From Lepraria neglecta (lineage: Eukaryota > Ascomycota > Lecanoromycetes > Lecanorales > Stereocaulaceae): DNA of 64,000 nucleotides. The notes beneath the pieces were generated by a model. It was not told where the DNA came from. It saw only the letters and a list, made by a program, of their open reading frames with translations, and made no database searches. Made by a program: the position numbers and the translations under genes. Every line of letters begins with the position of its first letter. Within the stretch, counting starts at the first letter, position 1. Location: positions 1,495,501-1,559,500 of the forward strand of contig CM065646.1 of assembly GCA_033220425.1 (NCBI GenBank), in the 5' to 3' direction. Shown piece after piece: positions 11,847-23,020 of this stretch.

Positions 11847-13275
11847 CTAATCTATCTCCAGCAAAGTCTGTTCCCCAAGCTCTGGGACACATTGCTCCCC
11901 AAACTCGACCGGTCTCGCACCATCATGTACCTCGTGTAGACCATCGCCATCCTTGGCCCACATTCCATCATTCAATGAGCTATCGGCTGGCTGTTGGTCC
12001 ACTTGTTGCTTCGTTCTTCTGTGTTTTGCAAGGAGAAGGAAGACGGATGTTAGGAGGGCGATAAACGCTATGCCGCCGATTGTCCCGTCCTGCGATGGCG
12101 CCAGTGGAGGCGCCGGTGGAGGCGCGGGAGGAGTGTGATGATGGTGAGGCTAGCCCTGGGGCGGGGGAGGGGGGGGTTGAGTTGGTAGATGTGGAAGGTG
12201 CGGAGGCTGGGTGCGTTGGATTGAGATGTCAGTAAGGCTGAGTTGGGGCTTGAGTAGGCAAGATAGTGTCTGACCGTTGGTGAAATGCATAACAGACAGA
12301 AGTGCTGGGACTCCTGCGGTCAGGTTCTGTTGGCAGCCGCTACCAAGTAGGTGTGATTTTAGCCTCGCTGGTCAATGGGATTGTCGAATACAGAACACCA
12401 CTTACTTCTGCGACTGTTACTTCTGCGACTGTGCGTAGGACTGCTTTATCGGATCACTCTGTTCATAAGCCAGAGTCCCGGCTGTATAGTGGTCTGCAAA
12501 TGCAAGCTTCGTCATATCGAAGATTGCAAGCCCTTGGGCAAAGGGGTCTGCGGTACTGTTGTATTCGCTCTGAAAGATTGCTGGATTTTCTCCAGAAGTC
12601 GCATTGGCATTGGAGTCTATGCCGCCCATAGTGAGGATTTGACTGTCACCAACGCTATTGCATGTATGTGCCTGTCGAGGGTTTTGTGGATTGTACGGAA
12701 CGCTTATCCAGTGGGAGGCTGGGAGTGTGAGAATGTTAATTGTGTCGTATTCGACAGCCTCAGAACCTGGGAGACTTCCCCAACCGGCATAGACAAAGCT
12801 ACAAAATCCATGTTAGCGCTGGAACCCATGAACGGAAAATAAAGATACCCAGCTCACATTTCATAAGTGTTATTCGTCGAGCTGATGCCGGCTGTGCAAA
12901 ACCCCTCCATAGGTGCAGGTTTGTTACCGGTAGTGGTTTGATTGAACCACTCATGCTTAGCAGGATCGTATGCAGATACTATCCCAAAGTCTACCAGGCC
13001 AGCCACATCATTTTTCGTAAGTCTTCCCATGACAACGAGCATACCATTTGGACCGAACGACGGCACATAGTGAATTGCTCCCTGTGCAATTGTGCCGTCA
13101 GCATTGTAGCCCGAAGCACTCAGGTTGGTCAACGAGTTCGAAGTCATGTCAAATTCTACCATGCCAGGTTTGAGCTGAATCCGGTCTGCACTGGAATATC
13201 CGCCAAGGCACCAGGCACTGTCGGCGACTGTGGAGACGTTTTCATGGTCGACCCAAAGGTGAGCCCATTTTGAGG
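11847..13275 (-). pseudogene. kelch-type membrane protein, copy A, 5' truncated
   Basis: This copy resembles two apparently intact paralogues at 23.0-25.0 and 26.3-28.3 kb. It keeps YVPSFGPNG, NQTTTG, the splice junction after GAA-AT in the exon ending at about 12858, a second propeller exon with GDSQILTMGGID and GLAIFDMTKLA, and a C-terminal segment with a hydrophobic stretch (FIALLTSVFLLLA) and a basic stop-transfer. Homology starts abruptly near 13240 in the middle of what is exon 3 of the paralogues, so signal peptide, exons 1-2 and the first propeller blades are missing. There is also a frame change just before the membrane segment, near 12090. It is therefore a dead or dying copy. What remains would encode part of a cell-surface beta-propeller of unknown ligand. 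Confidence 0.75.
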
Positions 13276-13755
13276 AGGGTCATGTCATCAGAGCAGAAAT
13301 ATTTCGCAGCCCCGAAGCAATGCTAAATCTTCGTTGGAGGGCGCCGACGGACATTTGGTCTTTTGGAGCGACTGTGAGCGTCCAGAGCCATTGCTTTCGA
13401 AATCCTTTATCTTAACTCTCATTAGCTGATTAGCCTAATACGGGGCAACAATTGGCACATATTTAAGCCAACCGACGCTCCGTTCGAAAGTGATGAATAT
13501 CCTCTGCAAGTGCTCATCAAGCAATTAAGCATCTTTGGACCAGTACCTTTAAGCTATGGTGAGATTGCCGATAAGGAAAGGCTCAGCATCCTCACAGCCG
13601 TCATTAACCTCATCAATGAGCACAATCTACAAAAACCTTTTCACCTGTCAGAAGACACGGAGCTTTCAAAAGAAGACAGAACCTTTATCTGCAAGATCAT
13701 GAAGCTCGATCCAAGGGATCGACCTACCGCCAAGGAACTCCTGCAGGACGAATAG
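13276..13755 (+). pseudogene. protein kinase C-lobe remnant
   Basis: Two exons (about 13280-13373 and 13426-13755) flank a 52-base GTGAGC...TTAG intron. The readable part begins at the activation segment (FRSPEAMLNLRW, the APE region) and continues with APTDIWSFGATLISLI (helix F DxWSxG), WHIFKP and a C-lobe end with KIMKLDPRDRPTAKELL, the conserved Arg-bearing helix. The whole N-lobe and catalytic loop are absent. The frame ends in TAG exactly where kinases have the Trp of the usual DEWF ending, so TGG-to-TAG is likely. The fragment abuts kelch copy A head-to-head. It resembles fungal Ser/Thr kinases of the SRPK/CMGC-like type, but the subfamily is uncertain. Confidence 0.75.
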
Positions 13756-14970
13756 TTTCGCCAAGAATGAGAAACGTCGTATCCAATGTTGCCACTTTCT
13801 TCAGATGAGGAAATCGACACGGGGGACCAGTCCGACGTCTTCAGCTATTCACCTTCGAAACCGCACCACACGTCAAACCCTCGACCGACTCCTGTTAATT
13901 TCATCAGCTTTGAGGGAGACGCCGGAAATGACAAAATGGAGATTGTAGGCGGAAGATCAAATCGTCGCCTAACATCCCGGACTATTGTTATCTACAAGTA
14001 ACAGAGTTGGGAAAACGAAATCATTGATGAAGGGGAAGCGAAGCAAGGGCGCGGAAGGACACCCAAGTAATTACCTGTTCAATGGAACAATCCTGCCACC
14101 ACTGCCCGATGTAGTATATTATTGGGCTATCACAGATTATGCGCTGTACCCGTTGGGATACTTGGTAATAGCTATGTAAAAAGCCCAGGGTGGGACAATA
14201 CCATCTAGCACCACAGATCGAACCCGCTCCCATCGCGACCACAAGGCCTGCCTTATCCTTCTTTAACGATTTGCCGTCTGTAGGACAATAGAGCAAACGA
14301 ATGTGGATATATAATGCATCAAGGCGTGAAAGGAGAACGTCGACCCGAGGCAACTAAGCGTGATAGACCGTCTAGATTTTGCCGGCAGCATCATTCAAAA
14401 GTTCGGTAAATTCCTTATGAGACGCGTCCTCAGGAACTATCAAAGTTGCAGCCTCAGCGTGAGAACCGTGTGTCCTTATCCAGTCCTTGATGGACTTCCG
14501 TTCCGTCCGCCTGCCATTTGAAAATATTTGCCTTCCTGGTGGCGCCCTTAGCTGCACCTGGCCTGGTGTCGGGTATAGTCTTGGTTACGTCGCTGAGATC
14601 GAAATGAAATCTAATATTCTTGAGTTCTTTCTGCGAAGTGGGCTATGTGGGTTTGCCAGGACTAGCTGTCGGACGAGTAAATTTCTTTGTGACCTTATCG
14701 ATGTTCTGTGGCTCCGTCATGAAAGAGATAGCACAGCTCCTCCTAAACTAGATATTGTCGCTATTCTTTGTTATGACCTGGGATATTACAGTTAGACCCT
14801 ACGAATAGACGGAATGGTGGAGAGCTCCCTGGCTTGTTGCTAATATCTCTTGGGGATTCTTGGTTAAAGTAGAAGTTGATGTTCAACGTTCTAATTGGGG
14901 ATTTGATCACGTAAATATGTAACAGATAGGTTTTCGGGGCTCGGCAGCTGCCTTGTATTAGGTAACCATC
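13756..14970. other. intergenic, AT-rich, no clear gene
   Basis: A minus-strand frame at 14372-14557 ends with ATLIVPEDASHKEF and could be a remnant of a small domain, but it has no start context, partner exon or recognised family. The rest is AT-rich without coding signal. Confidence 0.4.
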
Positions 14971-15197
14971 CACGCGGGTGACAAAAGAATCCGTTTTTCC
15001 GCACTAGCCCAGATTTTCTGCGCACCACAACAACACCTCAGGTATTGATTTTTAAGACCCAAAGTGCATACATAAATTGTAGAAATTGTTGAGCTCTATA
15101 AATTTGCAGCCGGAAGTTCCTTCAGAAAGCTGGTGGTTGGGAAGCTGTTGGCTGTTGAGTAAAATTCAGGCGAACGGATTCTTTTGTCATCCGCGTG
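14971..15197. mobile_element. MITE-like inverted-repeat element 1
   Basis: A 227-base segment ends in 25-base inverted repeats (left arm starts cacgcgggtgacaaaagaat, right arm ends attcttttgtcatccgcgtg) with a single mismatch. CCATC occurs directly on both sides (14966-14970 and 15198-15202), suggesting a 5-base target duplication. The interior has no coding frame. This fits a non-autonomous DNA transposon. The superfamily cannot be set from a 5-base duplication alone. The good arm identity suggests a fairly recent insertion. Confidence 0.65.
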
Positions 15198-15211
15198 CCA
15201 TCAGGGTGTGG

Positions 15212-15452
15212 CAACAGGGGTTCACAGAAGTCAATAAACCTCCGAGGTTTAACCGAGCAAGCAGGCATAAATTTGATAACTAGCTATTTACTACCATAAA
15301 TTGCTTCTAACGGCTCTACCACCATTCCGGGCGACTTCTTTTCTGCGTGTTTGGGCCCGAGTTGGGGTCCGTAGGGAGTGGTGTATCGTCATGATAATGG
15401 GAATATAGGGGCGGTGTAGAATTTTGGTATTGACTTCTGTCAACCCCTGTTG
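15212..15452. mobile_element. MITE-like inverted-repeat element 2
   Basis: A 241-base segment starts only 14 bases after element 1. Its 25-base terminal inverted repeats (left caacaggggttcacagaagt) differ at one position. GTGG lies on both sides (15208-15211 and 15453-15456) as a possible short target duplication. There is no coding capacity. Its arms differ in sequence from those of element 1, so it is a different family inserted next to it rather than a duplicate. Confidence 0.6.
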
Positions 15453-15583
15453 GTGGGTGGTATGAGTCAGAGGTTTACCAGGCAGAGATTGACGGAATAT
15501 AACTAGTCTAAATGGGGGATAGTCCCAGTAAAGGGCTATGCGGCTTTATCGGCGCGTCCCCAACTTCAAATCTACAATTGATC

Positions 15584-17449
15584 ATGTCACTGATAAATTT
15601 GACCCTTTCACGCACCATCCAACGGACCTATCCCCGAAGGACAACAGTCTTACCATACCTTCTTCATCACCGAACTTTTCTAAGAGCGGTCCAAGAGTAT
15701 GAGAGCATGAGGACATCAGAAGATTGTACTACTTCCGGTGACAATTACGAGCCGTTCTTTCGGCACACTTCTCGGAGATGGATGTAAGCATATCCTACAA
15801 ATCACGAGCCGTGACCACTTTTCCCACGTGATCGACCAGTTTCAATGAAAGAGAACGTATGGCCGAGCGATATGTTCGCTTCAACGTACCTGAGTTGATG
15901 CGTATCGCGGCGATGGCGGTAGGACGGGATAGATGTGTGGATATGGTGAAGGTCACCGAAGGTGGTTTCAACAAGATATTCCTTCTTACGATGGATGATG
16001 GATACGAAGTGATCGCTCGAATCCCTACACCAATCGCCGGGCCGGCTCATTACATGACCGCGAGCGAGGTTGCAACCATGGATTTTGTCCGTACTCAACT
16101 GGACATACCAGCACCAAAGGTGTTCGCGTGGGCCTCTCGGGTTGATGGCAATAACGCTGTTGGTGCAGAATACATCATAATGGAGAAGGTGCAAGGAGAG
16201 AGTCTCAGTTCCCGCTGGATGTCGCTTTCCACAGCAGAACTCGCTGAAGTCGTTAAACAGATTGTAGATGTCGAGAGTCGGCTCTTCTCAGCTCACTTTT
16301 CAAAGCACGGAAGCCTGTACTACAAGGAGGACTTGGAAGAGAAGTTCCGTGAAGAGCCAAACGATGTGGATATTCTCTCTGACAGATTTTGCATTGGGCC
16401 TGTCGTGAACAGATCGTTCTGGACAGAGGAGCGCAGCCAAATGAAGTTGGACCGCGGACCATGTTTGTTTCCCCGTGTGTATCAGCTAGTGTTCAACTGA
16501 TGAGACTACCACAGGAATTCGCCCAGAAGATTATTTGACATCCATCGGCAAACGAGAAGCTGCTTGGACAGCCAAGTTCGGAAAACCGCGTCATAGGCAA
16601 TTCTTCTTCTCAGTTTCCGAGCAAAAAATTGAACCAAAAGACCATGTCGCCTTACTTTCGCAATACGGTCTTGTGGCCCCATACATTATACCCAAACAAG
16701 AAGAGCTTTGCTCTCCAACCCTCCGACATCCTGATCTCCACCAAAGTAACATCTTCCTATGCCCGCAATCGAAGGAGATACTTGGTATTATTGACTGGGA
16801 GGGGACTTCAATACTTCCTTTCTTCGTCCAATCAGGATATCCTGCTCTTTGCGACCACGATCCAGGGCGTCCACAGACCATGGAGAAACCGAAACTCAGT
16901 GACAATTTTGACAAGATGAATCCTGAGGAACAGGAAGAAGCTTTGATAAAGCTGAAGCATGAGCAGGCAAACCTCTATTACATAGCGGCTACAGGACTGA
17001 AGTGTGAACGTCATATGCGAGCGCTTCGGTTACCATACCTGGATATGCGACAGTATCTGATCAAGCAGGCTGGCATGCCTTGGGATGGTGATTTAGTCAA
17101 CCTTCGAGCAGCCCTGATCGGAGTTCATTCAAAATGGAACGATCTTGTTGGAGAACATCCCTGCCCCATTTCGTTCACGGATGAGGAAGTGCGAGTTGCT
17201 ATGCAGGAGAGCAAGGAATGGAATGAAGCCGCCGAAGTACTTGCCACTGTCAGGAATTCCCTGAGCGTCGACGGGGAGGGTGGAACCGATCTTGATAATC
17301 ACAATCGTGCATGTGTTCTCAACAGGGAATGGAGGATGCAAATGCTCAAAGAAGCAAAGGCGGAGGAGCAGGAGCGGTGTTGGCAGATATGGCCATTCAA
17401 GGACAATGCGGAGGACTCAGAAGCGCCAATAGCAGCTATAAATAATTAA
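15584..17449 (+). CDS. Aim9-like mitochondrial phosphotransferase-fold protein
   Basis: Three exons (15584-15783, 15840-16474, 16515-17449) give about 589 residues. The first exon supplies an Arg-rich, acid-poor leader (residues 1-40, typical of mitochondrial import) and EPFFRHTSRRW, which leads into FNERERMAERYVRFNVPEL, a hallmark start of fungal Aim9-type proteins. The APH/choline-kinase fold follows: VIARIPTP, YIIMEKVQGESL, the catalytic loop HPDLHQSNIFL (Asp and Asn present) and the metal site IIDWEGT. The proteins are named for altered mitochondrial inheritance in yeast; the substrate is unknown. Intron 2 uses GTGTGT at 16475, because the other donors give a stop. An upstream in-frame ATG at 15512 is possible. 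It looks intact despite two MITE-like elements lying 130-600 bases upstream. Confidence 0.85.
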
Positions 17450-17945
17450 TTCTAACTGCTTCATTCCTTTCCCGAAACTAGGTAAAGACCGAGAACGCCG
17501 ACTAGGCAGCTACACAGCTAACTAGTTGCCGCATGCTTATATAAGCGACCCTCTCCCTTGGCGAGGCTGGATCATTTGTGCTTGAACGAGCTGATGAAGT
17601 TTGTAACTTGACAATAAAGTGTTTCTAAAAGATACAGTACGTGGCGAAGTTGTTTGCTACGTTCCAATCTCTATTTTCCATTATGGAAGCTTGTCTCTCA
17701 GAGCGCTCGCTGTGGAGGTATACTGGACTGAAGATTCTCCTCGACGATCATTATTTGATACTAATTGTACTCCATAATATCATTAGAAGTATTAAGGTCG
17801 GTTCGGCGTGGTCAAGAACATCTAAAATGTAGGAATCGCTGGAAACGACTGTGCAGCCCCTCCATCTCCTCCAACCTTCCACCCACAACCCAAATTCATT
17901 CCAATCATCCGGCCATCACCATTACGTATATTTCCCACAGCCCAT
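17450..17945. other. intergenic, convergent 3' flanks
   Basis: This lies between the Aim9-like stop and the 3' end of the GPI-protein gene on the other strand. Only chance frames are present. Confidence 0.4.
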
Positions 17946-18736
17946 CTACAACACCAACAAACCAACCGCACCAACAAGCACAGCGACAGCTCCCCCAAGG
18001 CGCAAGGCATTCGCCCCACCGGTGAACGAGACAACGCTCGGACCATGTGGGACTCCAGTCCCAGTAGGAGCCGAGACGGTGGAATTGGGTAGGAGCGTGG
18101 GAAGGGCGGAGGATGTGCTGATGGCAGTTACGGACACGGGAGCTGACGAAGGCGCGGAGGTGGGAGCAGCAGAGCTGGCTGCACCGGCGGCGACTGTTTG
18201 GCCTGGTATGAAGTCGCTTGGCAGGGTGACGCCGAATTGGCTTGCGCAATTGGCGGGGTCGTCGCCCTGTTGGAGAAGGGTCAGCCAAGGTCTATGAGGT
18301 GGCGACGATGATGTTGAGATAATATCGTGAAGGTAAATGTATTGTGTGAGGAGAGAAAAGTGTGATGTATGATGAATAAGAATGTGGTATTGGCAGAGAA
18401 ACTTACATCAGGGCAACAGTATCCTTGAGTTAGGCAAAAGCTTCCTCCTGGGCAGCCGTCTAAGAGGAAGAAGAAGCTGTCAGCAATCAACGAACCCGAT
18501 TTACTATCATGTTAGGTAGCGGAATGGGGACACTCACAGCCTTCAGTGCAGCAGGTATCACCTGCTGGCAAATCGAGGCAATTGGCACCGCATGGAGTCG
18601 CGCAGTTGATGACAATGGGTCCTGATAATGGGATGAAGGCGTCACCACCTTGGCGGGGCAGTAAGAGTGATCTCGGGGAGAGACCGGCGCTGGCGAGGGC
18701 CAGGGGAAGTGCAGCTGTGAGGAAGATGAAATGCAT
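17946..18736 (-). CDS. small Cys-rich GPI-anchored cell-surface protein
   Basis: Three exons, 18736-18538, 18459-18407 and 18266-17946, give about 191 residues; both introns have GTGAGT or GTAAGT donors and restore frame. The N-terminus is a signal peptide (FLTAALPLALASA, cleavage near 17-20). A Cys-rich module follows with CGANCLDLPAGDTCCTEGYG, CPGGSFCLTQGYCCPDG and NCASQF, ten or more cysteines. Then comes a long Ser/Ala/Pro/Thr-rich stretch suited to O-glycosylation, and a C-terminal hydrophobic tail (GAVAVLVGAVGLLVL) directly at the stop, the usual signal for GPI attachment. The whole reads as a wall or plasma-membrane protein of the kind common in fungi. No enzyme signature is present. 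Confidence 0.8.
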
Positions 18737-19932
18737 GTTGCAGGAGGCTTAGGAGGCAAAGTGTATTGAGACGAGAGAATTGTAGGATTGATTAACGAGA
18801 GGCAATTGTCAATATACAGGACAGTAGGGTACAGCGAGAGTGTTGGACGAAGGCAATAGACTGTATATATATGTTCGCAATAAAGCAATAAAGAATCTTG
18901 CAGCGGCAGGGAGATGAACTCGTATCATATAGAATTTGCAGAAAAGCCCTCGAGGCTCAAGGTACAGATTTACCCAATGATTACCCTGTCAAAGCGACAT
19001 CTTATTTTGGACCTCATCTAGTCCAAGGACTGTCACCAATAATAGTTTGGTATCTACGCCGGGGCCATCGACGAGACGATGGTGGGCAGTGTTGCCTTGC
19101 AAGGCAGCTAAGATGTTGTTTAAGGTTATTGGATAGCCTTCGAAATTTAGTATGGGATTCTCCGTTCGTTCTGATGACAGGATGCTCAGTCTGCCGCCTC
19201 TCGCTTACCTGCAACACGTGCCAAGTAGACCAAACTTCTTCTGTGATGGTGAGGCCTTGGCGAAGATTGCAGACCTCACTCGCCGAGAGCTGCAAGGACC
19301 AGCATCATGCATGTAGCTTTTAACAATACCATTTTGAAGTCGGACAGAGATTAAGATCGTCTCCAGAAGGAGGCACAGCAATGATGAGATAGCGAAAGGC
19401 CAATGCGAAACACCAACTCGCTCGCTAATGGTATAAAAGAGGCCGTCTTCATCACTATGACAGAGTCCCACCTGGGGAACCTTGACTGATCGGCGACCCT
19501 TTGCCTGGTACCGTCGGGATCTGCCTAGCTTGGCGCAGCTTTCTTCAGGCGATATGCTGTAGGGTTTGGATCTCTCGCGAAAAATTTCCTGCAGGTACCT
19601 GATAGGGCTGGGCACGGACCATGATAAGAATAGCGGTGGGCGCTGATTGGATATAGAGATATTTGAGTCGTGTGCTCAGCGGCAACGATTCGCGTAGAAG
19701 CTGTTGTGTGGAGGCTGAAGTCTTGGTAGGGGTAGGCACTTGCCGTAGGCCCCTCATTGTTAAAGTCGGTGACTCGATCAGACATCCGAAGGTGCAAAGA
19801 ACAGGGTTTTGACTCCTGTCATTAATGAGCTGGGCGAGCAACTTATGAAGCCTTCACAAGAGGTTCGATCGTGTTTGTAGGAAGGAAGGAACATTCGCGT
19901 TGGAGATCGGCCAAGGAAAGAAGGAGGCACTA
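18737..19932. other. intergenic, no gene recognised
   Basis: The first ~150 bases upstream of the GPI-protein start contain TATATATATG (about 18862-18871), a possible TATA element. Overlapping minus-strand frames between 19014 and 19841 show no domain or conserved spacing. No gene can be supported. Confidence 0.4.
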
Positions 19933-20104
19933 GAAGGGTTCACCCGACAACCGGTCACACCTAACAACCGGCCATTTCCTATCTAGGCGGCAAAGCCAGC
20001 CTCCGGAAGGTCCCGCCTAAGCTCTACAAGGGTGAGCTTTAAGGGCCCAAATCCCTTCTCCCAGTTAGGCTCTAGGCGGGTGGCCGGTTGTGGGTGAACC
20101 CTTC
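19933..20104. mobile_element. MITE with TA target duplication (mariner-like)
   Basis: A 172-base element ends in near-perfect inverted repeats (gaagggttcacccgacaacc at the left, its complement at the right missing one base). It is flanked on both sides by TA (19931-19932 and 20105-20106). A TA duplication is the mark of Tc1/mariner-type transposases. The interior is non-coding, with further GC-rich self-complementary blocks (aaccggcc / ggccggtt, taggcgg / ccgccta) that would fold into a long hairpin. High arm identity points to a young insertion. It sits about 350 bases beyond the 3' end of the Zn2Cys6 gene. Confidence 0.75.
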
Positions 20105-20458
20105 TAGGACAAAACTAAGGTAAATTCCAGACCGAGTTCTCCCAACATTTTACTTGAGATCTCTAAATCATTACTACAGATTCGTGTCGAGATCACAGTA
20201 CTCCTGATTGCTGCTTTGAAGGTGTCGAGTTGTCTACGCGTCTTGCTCTCAGGTTGAAGCTTACCCACTCCACGCCAGGAGATTTTTGGGGCTGTGCGCG
20301 AAGCCCAAACATTCATTTCAGTCTTTACAGTCGGAAAAGCATCGATTCTGATTCTTGTTCCCTTCTTGGCATGCATGCAAAGAACGCTGTCCAGTTTCAA
20401 AACGTCTACTATGCTACTGAAGGCAGACATTCGACAAAGGAAGGGCCGTCGAACCGAG
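20105..20458. other. 3' flank of the Zn2Cys6 regulator
   Basis: Frames on both strands here are open for a while but show no domain. It is probably the 3' untranslated and terminator region of the regulator. Confidence 0.35.
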
Positions 20459-22096
20459 TTAAACATGCTTTGCGAGACCTTTCCAGTCTTTCTGGCACGC
20501 AACGAACTTAACACCCCCTTGGAGATAACCTTCTTCGCCGAATTGGTCTGGATCTCGTTCAGCGATCCCGGCCATAACAGCGCTGTCCCATTTGCCCTCA
20601 CGCCAAGGCGAAGACGATAACAGGGTAATTGCCTGTCGACGTATTGTTTGGTTCTGACACTTGACTGCCGTGAAACACAAAGGCTGAATGATTCCTTGAT
20701 GAGCCGGCAATGTTGGAGTTGACTCTGATTTGATCATTTCACCGGTTGCAAAAATTTGTTCAGGGCTGAATGTAGCTGCGCCGTTGGCAGGGGATACCAC
20801 CGACATTGCAAGTGTGATGATCTCACGAAATTGGGATTCCTTTCGTCGATAGAGGGCTTTTTTGGAATACTGTAATGAAACCGTGACGATCAGAACAGTG
20901 GTGATGAAATTCATCTTCATAACTGCAACACGGCGGGACAAATCCCTGTGCTGTCCTGTCCCATGCTTCGTAAGGAGGTTTCCCATCGCAGTCTTCCATC
21001 TCTGCAACTGGCGTGTGAGCTCTTGCCGTATTGCAGCCAGGCCCGGCGAGATTGGGACCATATACTCATTATAGCGGTACGTGTTCGCCTTTTGTCTGAG
21101 CTGGTACATATTGGCTATCAGGGCATCTAAAGTATGAGCTGCTTCCTTAAAGTTGGAGAATTCCTTAAGCATTGCCGGTTCGAATCCAGGTGAGTGGACC
21201 GATGTCGAGTCAAACCACAGTTTCACTTGGGCTTCCATGAACGAAAAGGTTCGTAAAAACCCGGGTCCTAAATAATCAGGGCGTTCTGAAAGTCGGCTAT
21301 CCTGACGCAGGATGTTGACACCACTACCCCCGTGCATCATAGAATTGGCATCATTGCCCCGGTGGAATTCAAATATAGAGAACACGAAACACGACATGAC
21401 TGTTAGCTCTGCGGGGCGGTGGGGATCATCGCGAATAAGCACTCGGAGATTTCGAAGAGCTTTGTGAAAGTGGATTTGAGCGAAATGCTGGAGCGATAGA
21501 TCAATCGTCTTCGAACCCAGCATATCGCCTACTTCGAGACTTTCCCCGAGAGAGCCGAGAGCGACGATTGCTGATCTCATAGCTGTATCAAAACAGCTGG
21601 CCTGGATGATGAACTGAAATGAGAGGTCCAGAGCCATGGAGATCGAGCTATTTCGCCTGGTTGAGTGATAGAAGTACTCGAATGAGCGGCGCTCCTTGTC
21701 AGTCCAGAGTTCTGCCGTGAAAGGGTTACCGAGAATCGGCGCGATAGGAACAGTAACCACATGTCCTTGATTCTTGGTGACGGGCGCCAGAGGATTTTCC
21801 CGAACCGTATAACCATCGCAGGTCCGCCCAGTGCTGCGGCATTTGAGACACGAAGGCTTTCCCTCGTCGCATTTGATGCGTCGGACCCTACGATAGCAAT
21901 GAAAAGTCAACAATCAGGTCAGGGCGGTTATAGGTTTAACGACACATGTGGAAGTGGAAGACGACCCCAGGACAAGGATCCTCTGTCAACTTCGAGTTTT
22001 GACTTACTTGCAAGTAACGCACCCTGTCCTGACGTGACGCCCACCGGCTCGAGATCCACGGGGCCTTGTCGCGATTCGAGACGGCATAGACGGCAT
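20459..22096 (-). CDS. Zn2Cys6 fungal transcription factor
   Basis: Exon 1 (22096-22008) and exon 2 (21887-20459) are joined over a 120-base GTAAGT...TAG intron that falls inside the zinc cluster, giving about 505 residues. The spliced cluster reads CVTCK-VRRIKCDEGKPSC-LKCRSTGRTC, with all six cysteines at the usual spacing (residues ~26-52), preceded by an Arg/Gly-rich N-terminus. The remainder is a helical region like the C-terminal half of fungal regulators of this kind (FVFSIFEFHRGND). The genuine start is the upstream ATG in exon 1: the single-exon frame alone would lose two cysteines. ATATAAAG at about 22115-22124 is a possible TATA box. The target genes are unknown. Its neighbours do not form a pathway, so a local role is not evident. 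Confidence 0.87.
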
Positions 22097-23020
22097 GTTT
22101 GAGAGGTCGAGAAATGACGACTTTATATGGGGTGGATGTCAGCTTTATGTACGGACTCAATCATCAGCTGAGACGTGAGTCATCTCGATGGCGAAGCTGA
22201 ACATGAGGAAGGAAACAGGTTGGCTCGCTCGTAGCTCGCTTAGTATGTCTCCGGAACTAGCAGACCGGCACCCGGTGAAGTTGGCGGAAAATCCGCGATT
22301 CGCTTAGATTTTGCACACACCGCTGTGATGATCGCATTCTCGTCTCTCATAAATACACAGTATAGTACCGAGCTCGGATTGGCCGAATACTTGAGCTTTT
22401 CCATTAATGTCACTGGTAAGACAAACGGCGCCTGCCTATTTGAGCTCAATCCTCTAGATCCGAAGTTCCGAACTGGTTTGGAGCAGAATATTGGAGCGAA
22501 CATCAAGAAAAGTAACCCTTGGTCTTTAATGGTGTCTTTTGAAATACTCGTGTGTTGCTTCAAACATGCCGTGCCAGCAGTGATTTCACTGGCCTCGTGA
22601 GAGAGTCCTTAAAAGCTGGTGGAGCCATTCAGTGGTGGAGGCTGAGACTTGTCGACTCTATGTCTGATAGTATCTTGGAGCTTGAGGCCGTGCATGCAAC
22701 ACAAAGAAAAGGGCTTTCATTCCCAGCCAAGCAAATTTCCATTGCCTTTTCTGGCAATCTCAATTGAGAACGTACAATTTTGAGTTCATTCAGCGGTGCA
22801 GTGCCTTCTCTGGGAATCTCAATGAGAACGCACTATGTTGGGGTCATTCGATAGAGAACACGTCGCGGTCTCAAAGGCGCAAAATTGTCATTGCTGAATG
22901 TTAGATCCCCTCGGTAAGCATGCTACGCCTGTTGTTGCATAAATCAATACCAGAATCAATTGATTAAGCATTTTCACTGTCGAACTTCCATCCTCATCTC
23001 AAAATGAGTCTCAACAGTCC
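22097..23020. other. intergenic
   Basis: This is the upstream region of the Zn2Cys6 gene and the 3' flank of kelch copy B. It contains a 59-base imperfect duplication described separately and no supported gene. Confidence 0.4.
22743..22858. repeat. imperfect two-unit tandem repeat, 59-base period
   Basis: tgccttttctggcaatctca at 22743 recurs as tgccttctctgggaatctca at 22802, followed in both units by gagaacg, a stretch ending in ttgagttcattc or tggggtcattc, and a purine-rich end. Divergence is about 20-25 percent by eye. No coding role. Confidence 0.55.

Noticed and set aside
14372-14557. Minus-strand frame ending ATLIVPEDASHKEF, considered as a BRCT-like exon
   Set aside because: Too short, with no clear core Trp and no neighbouring exons.
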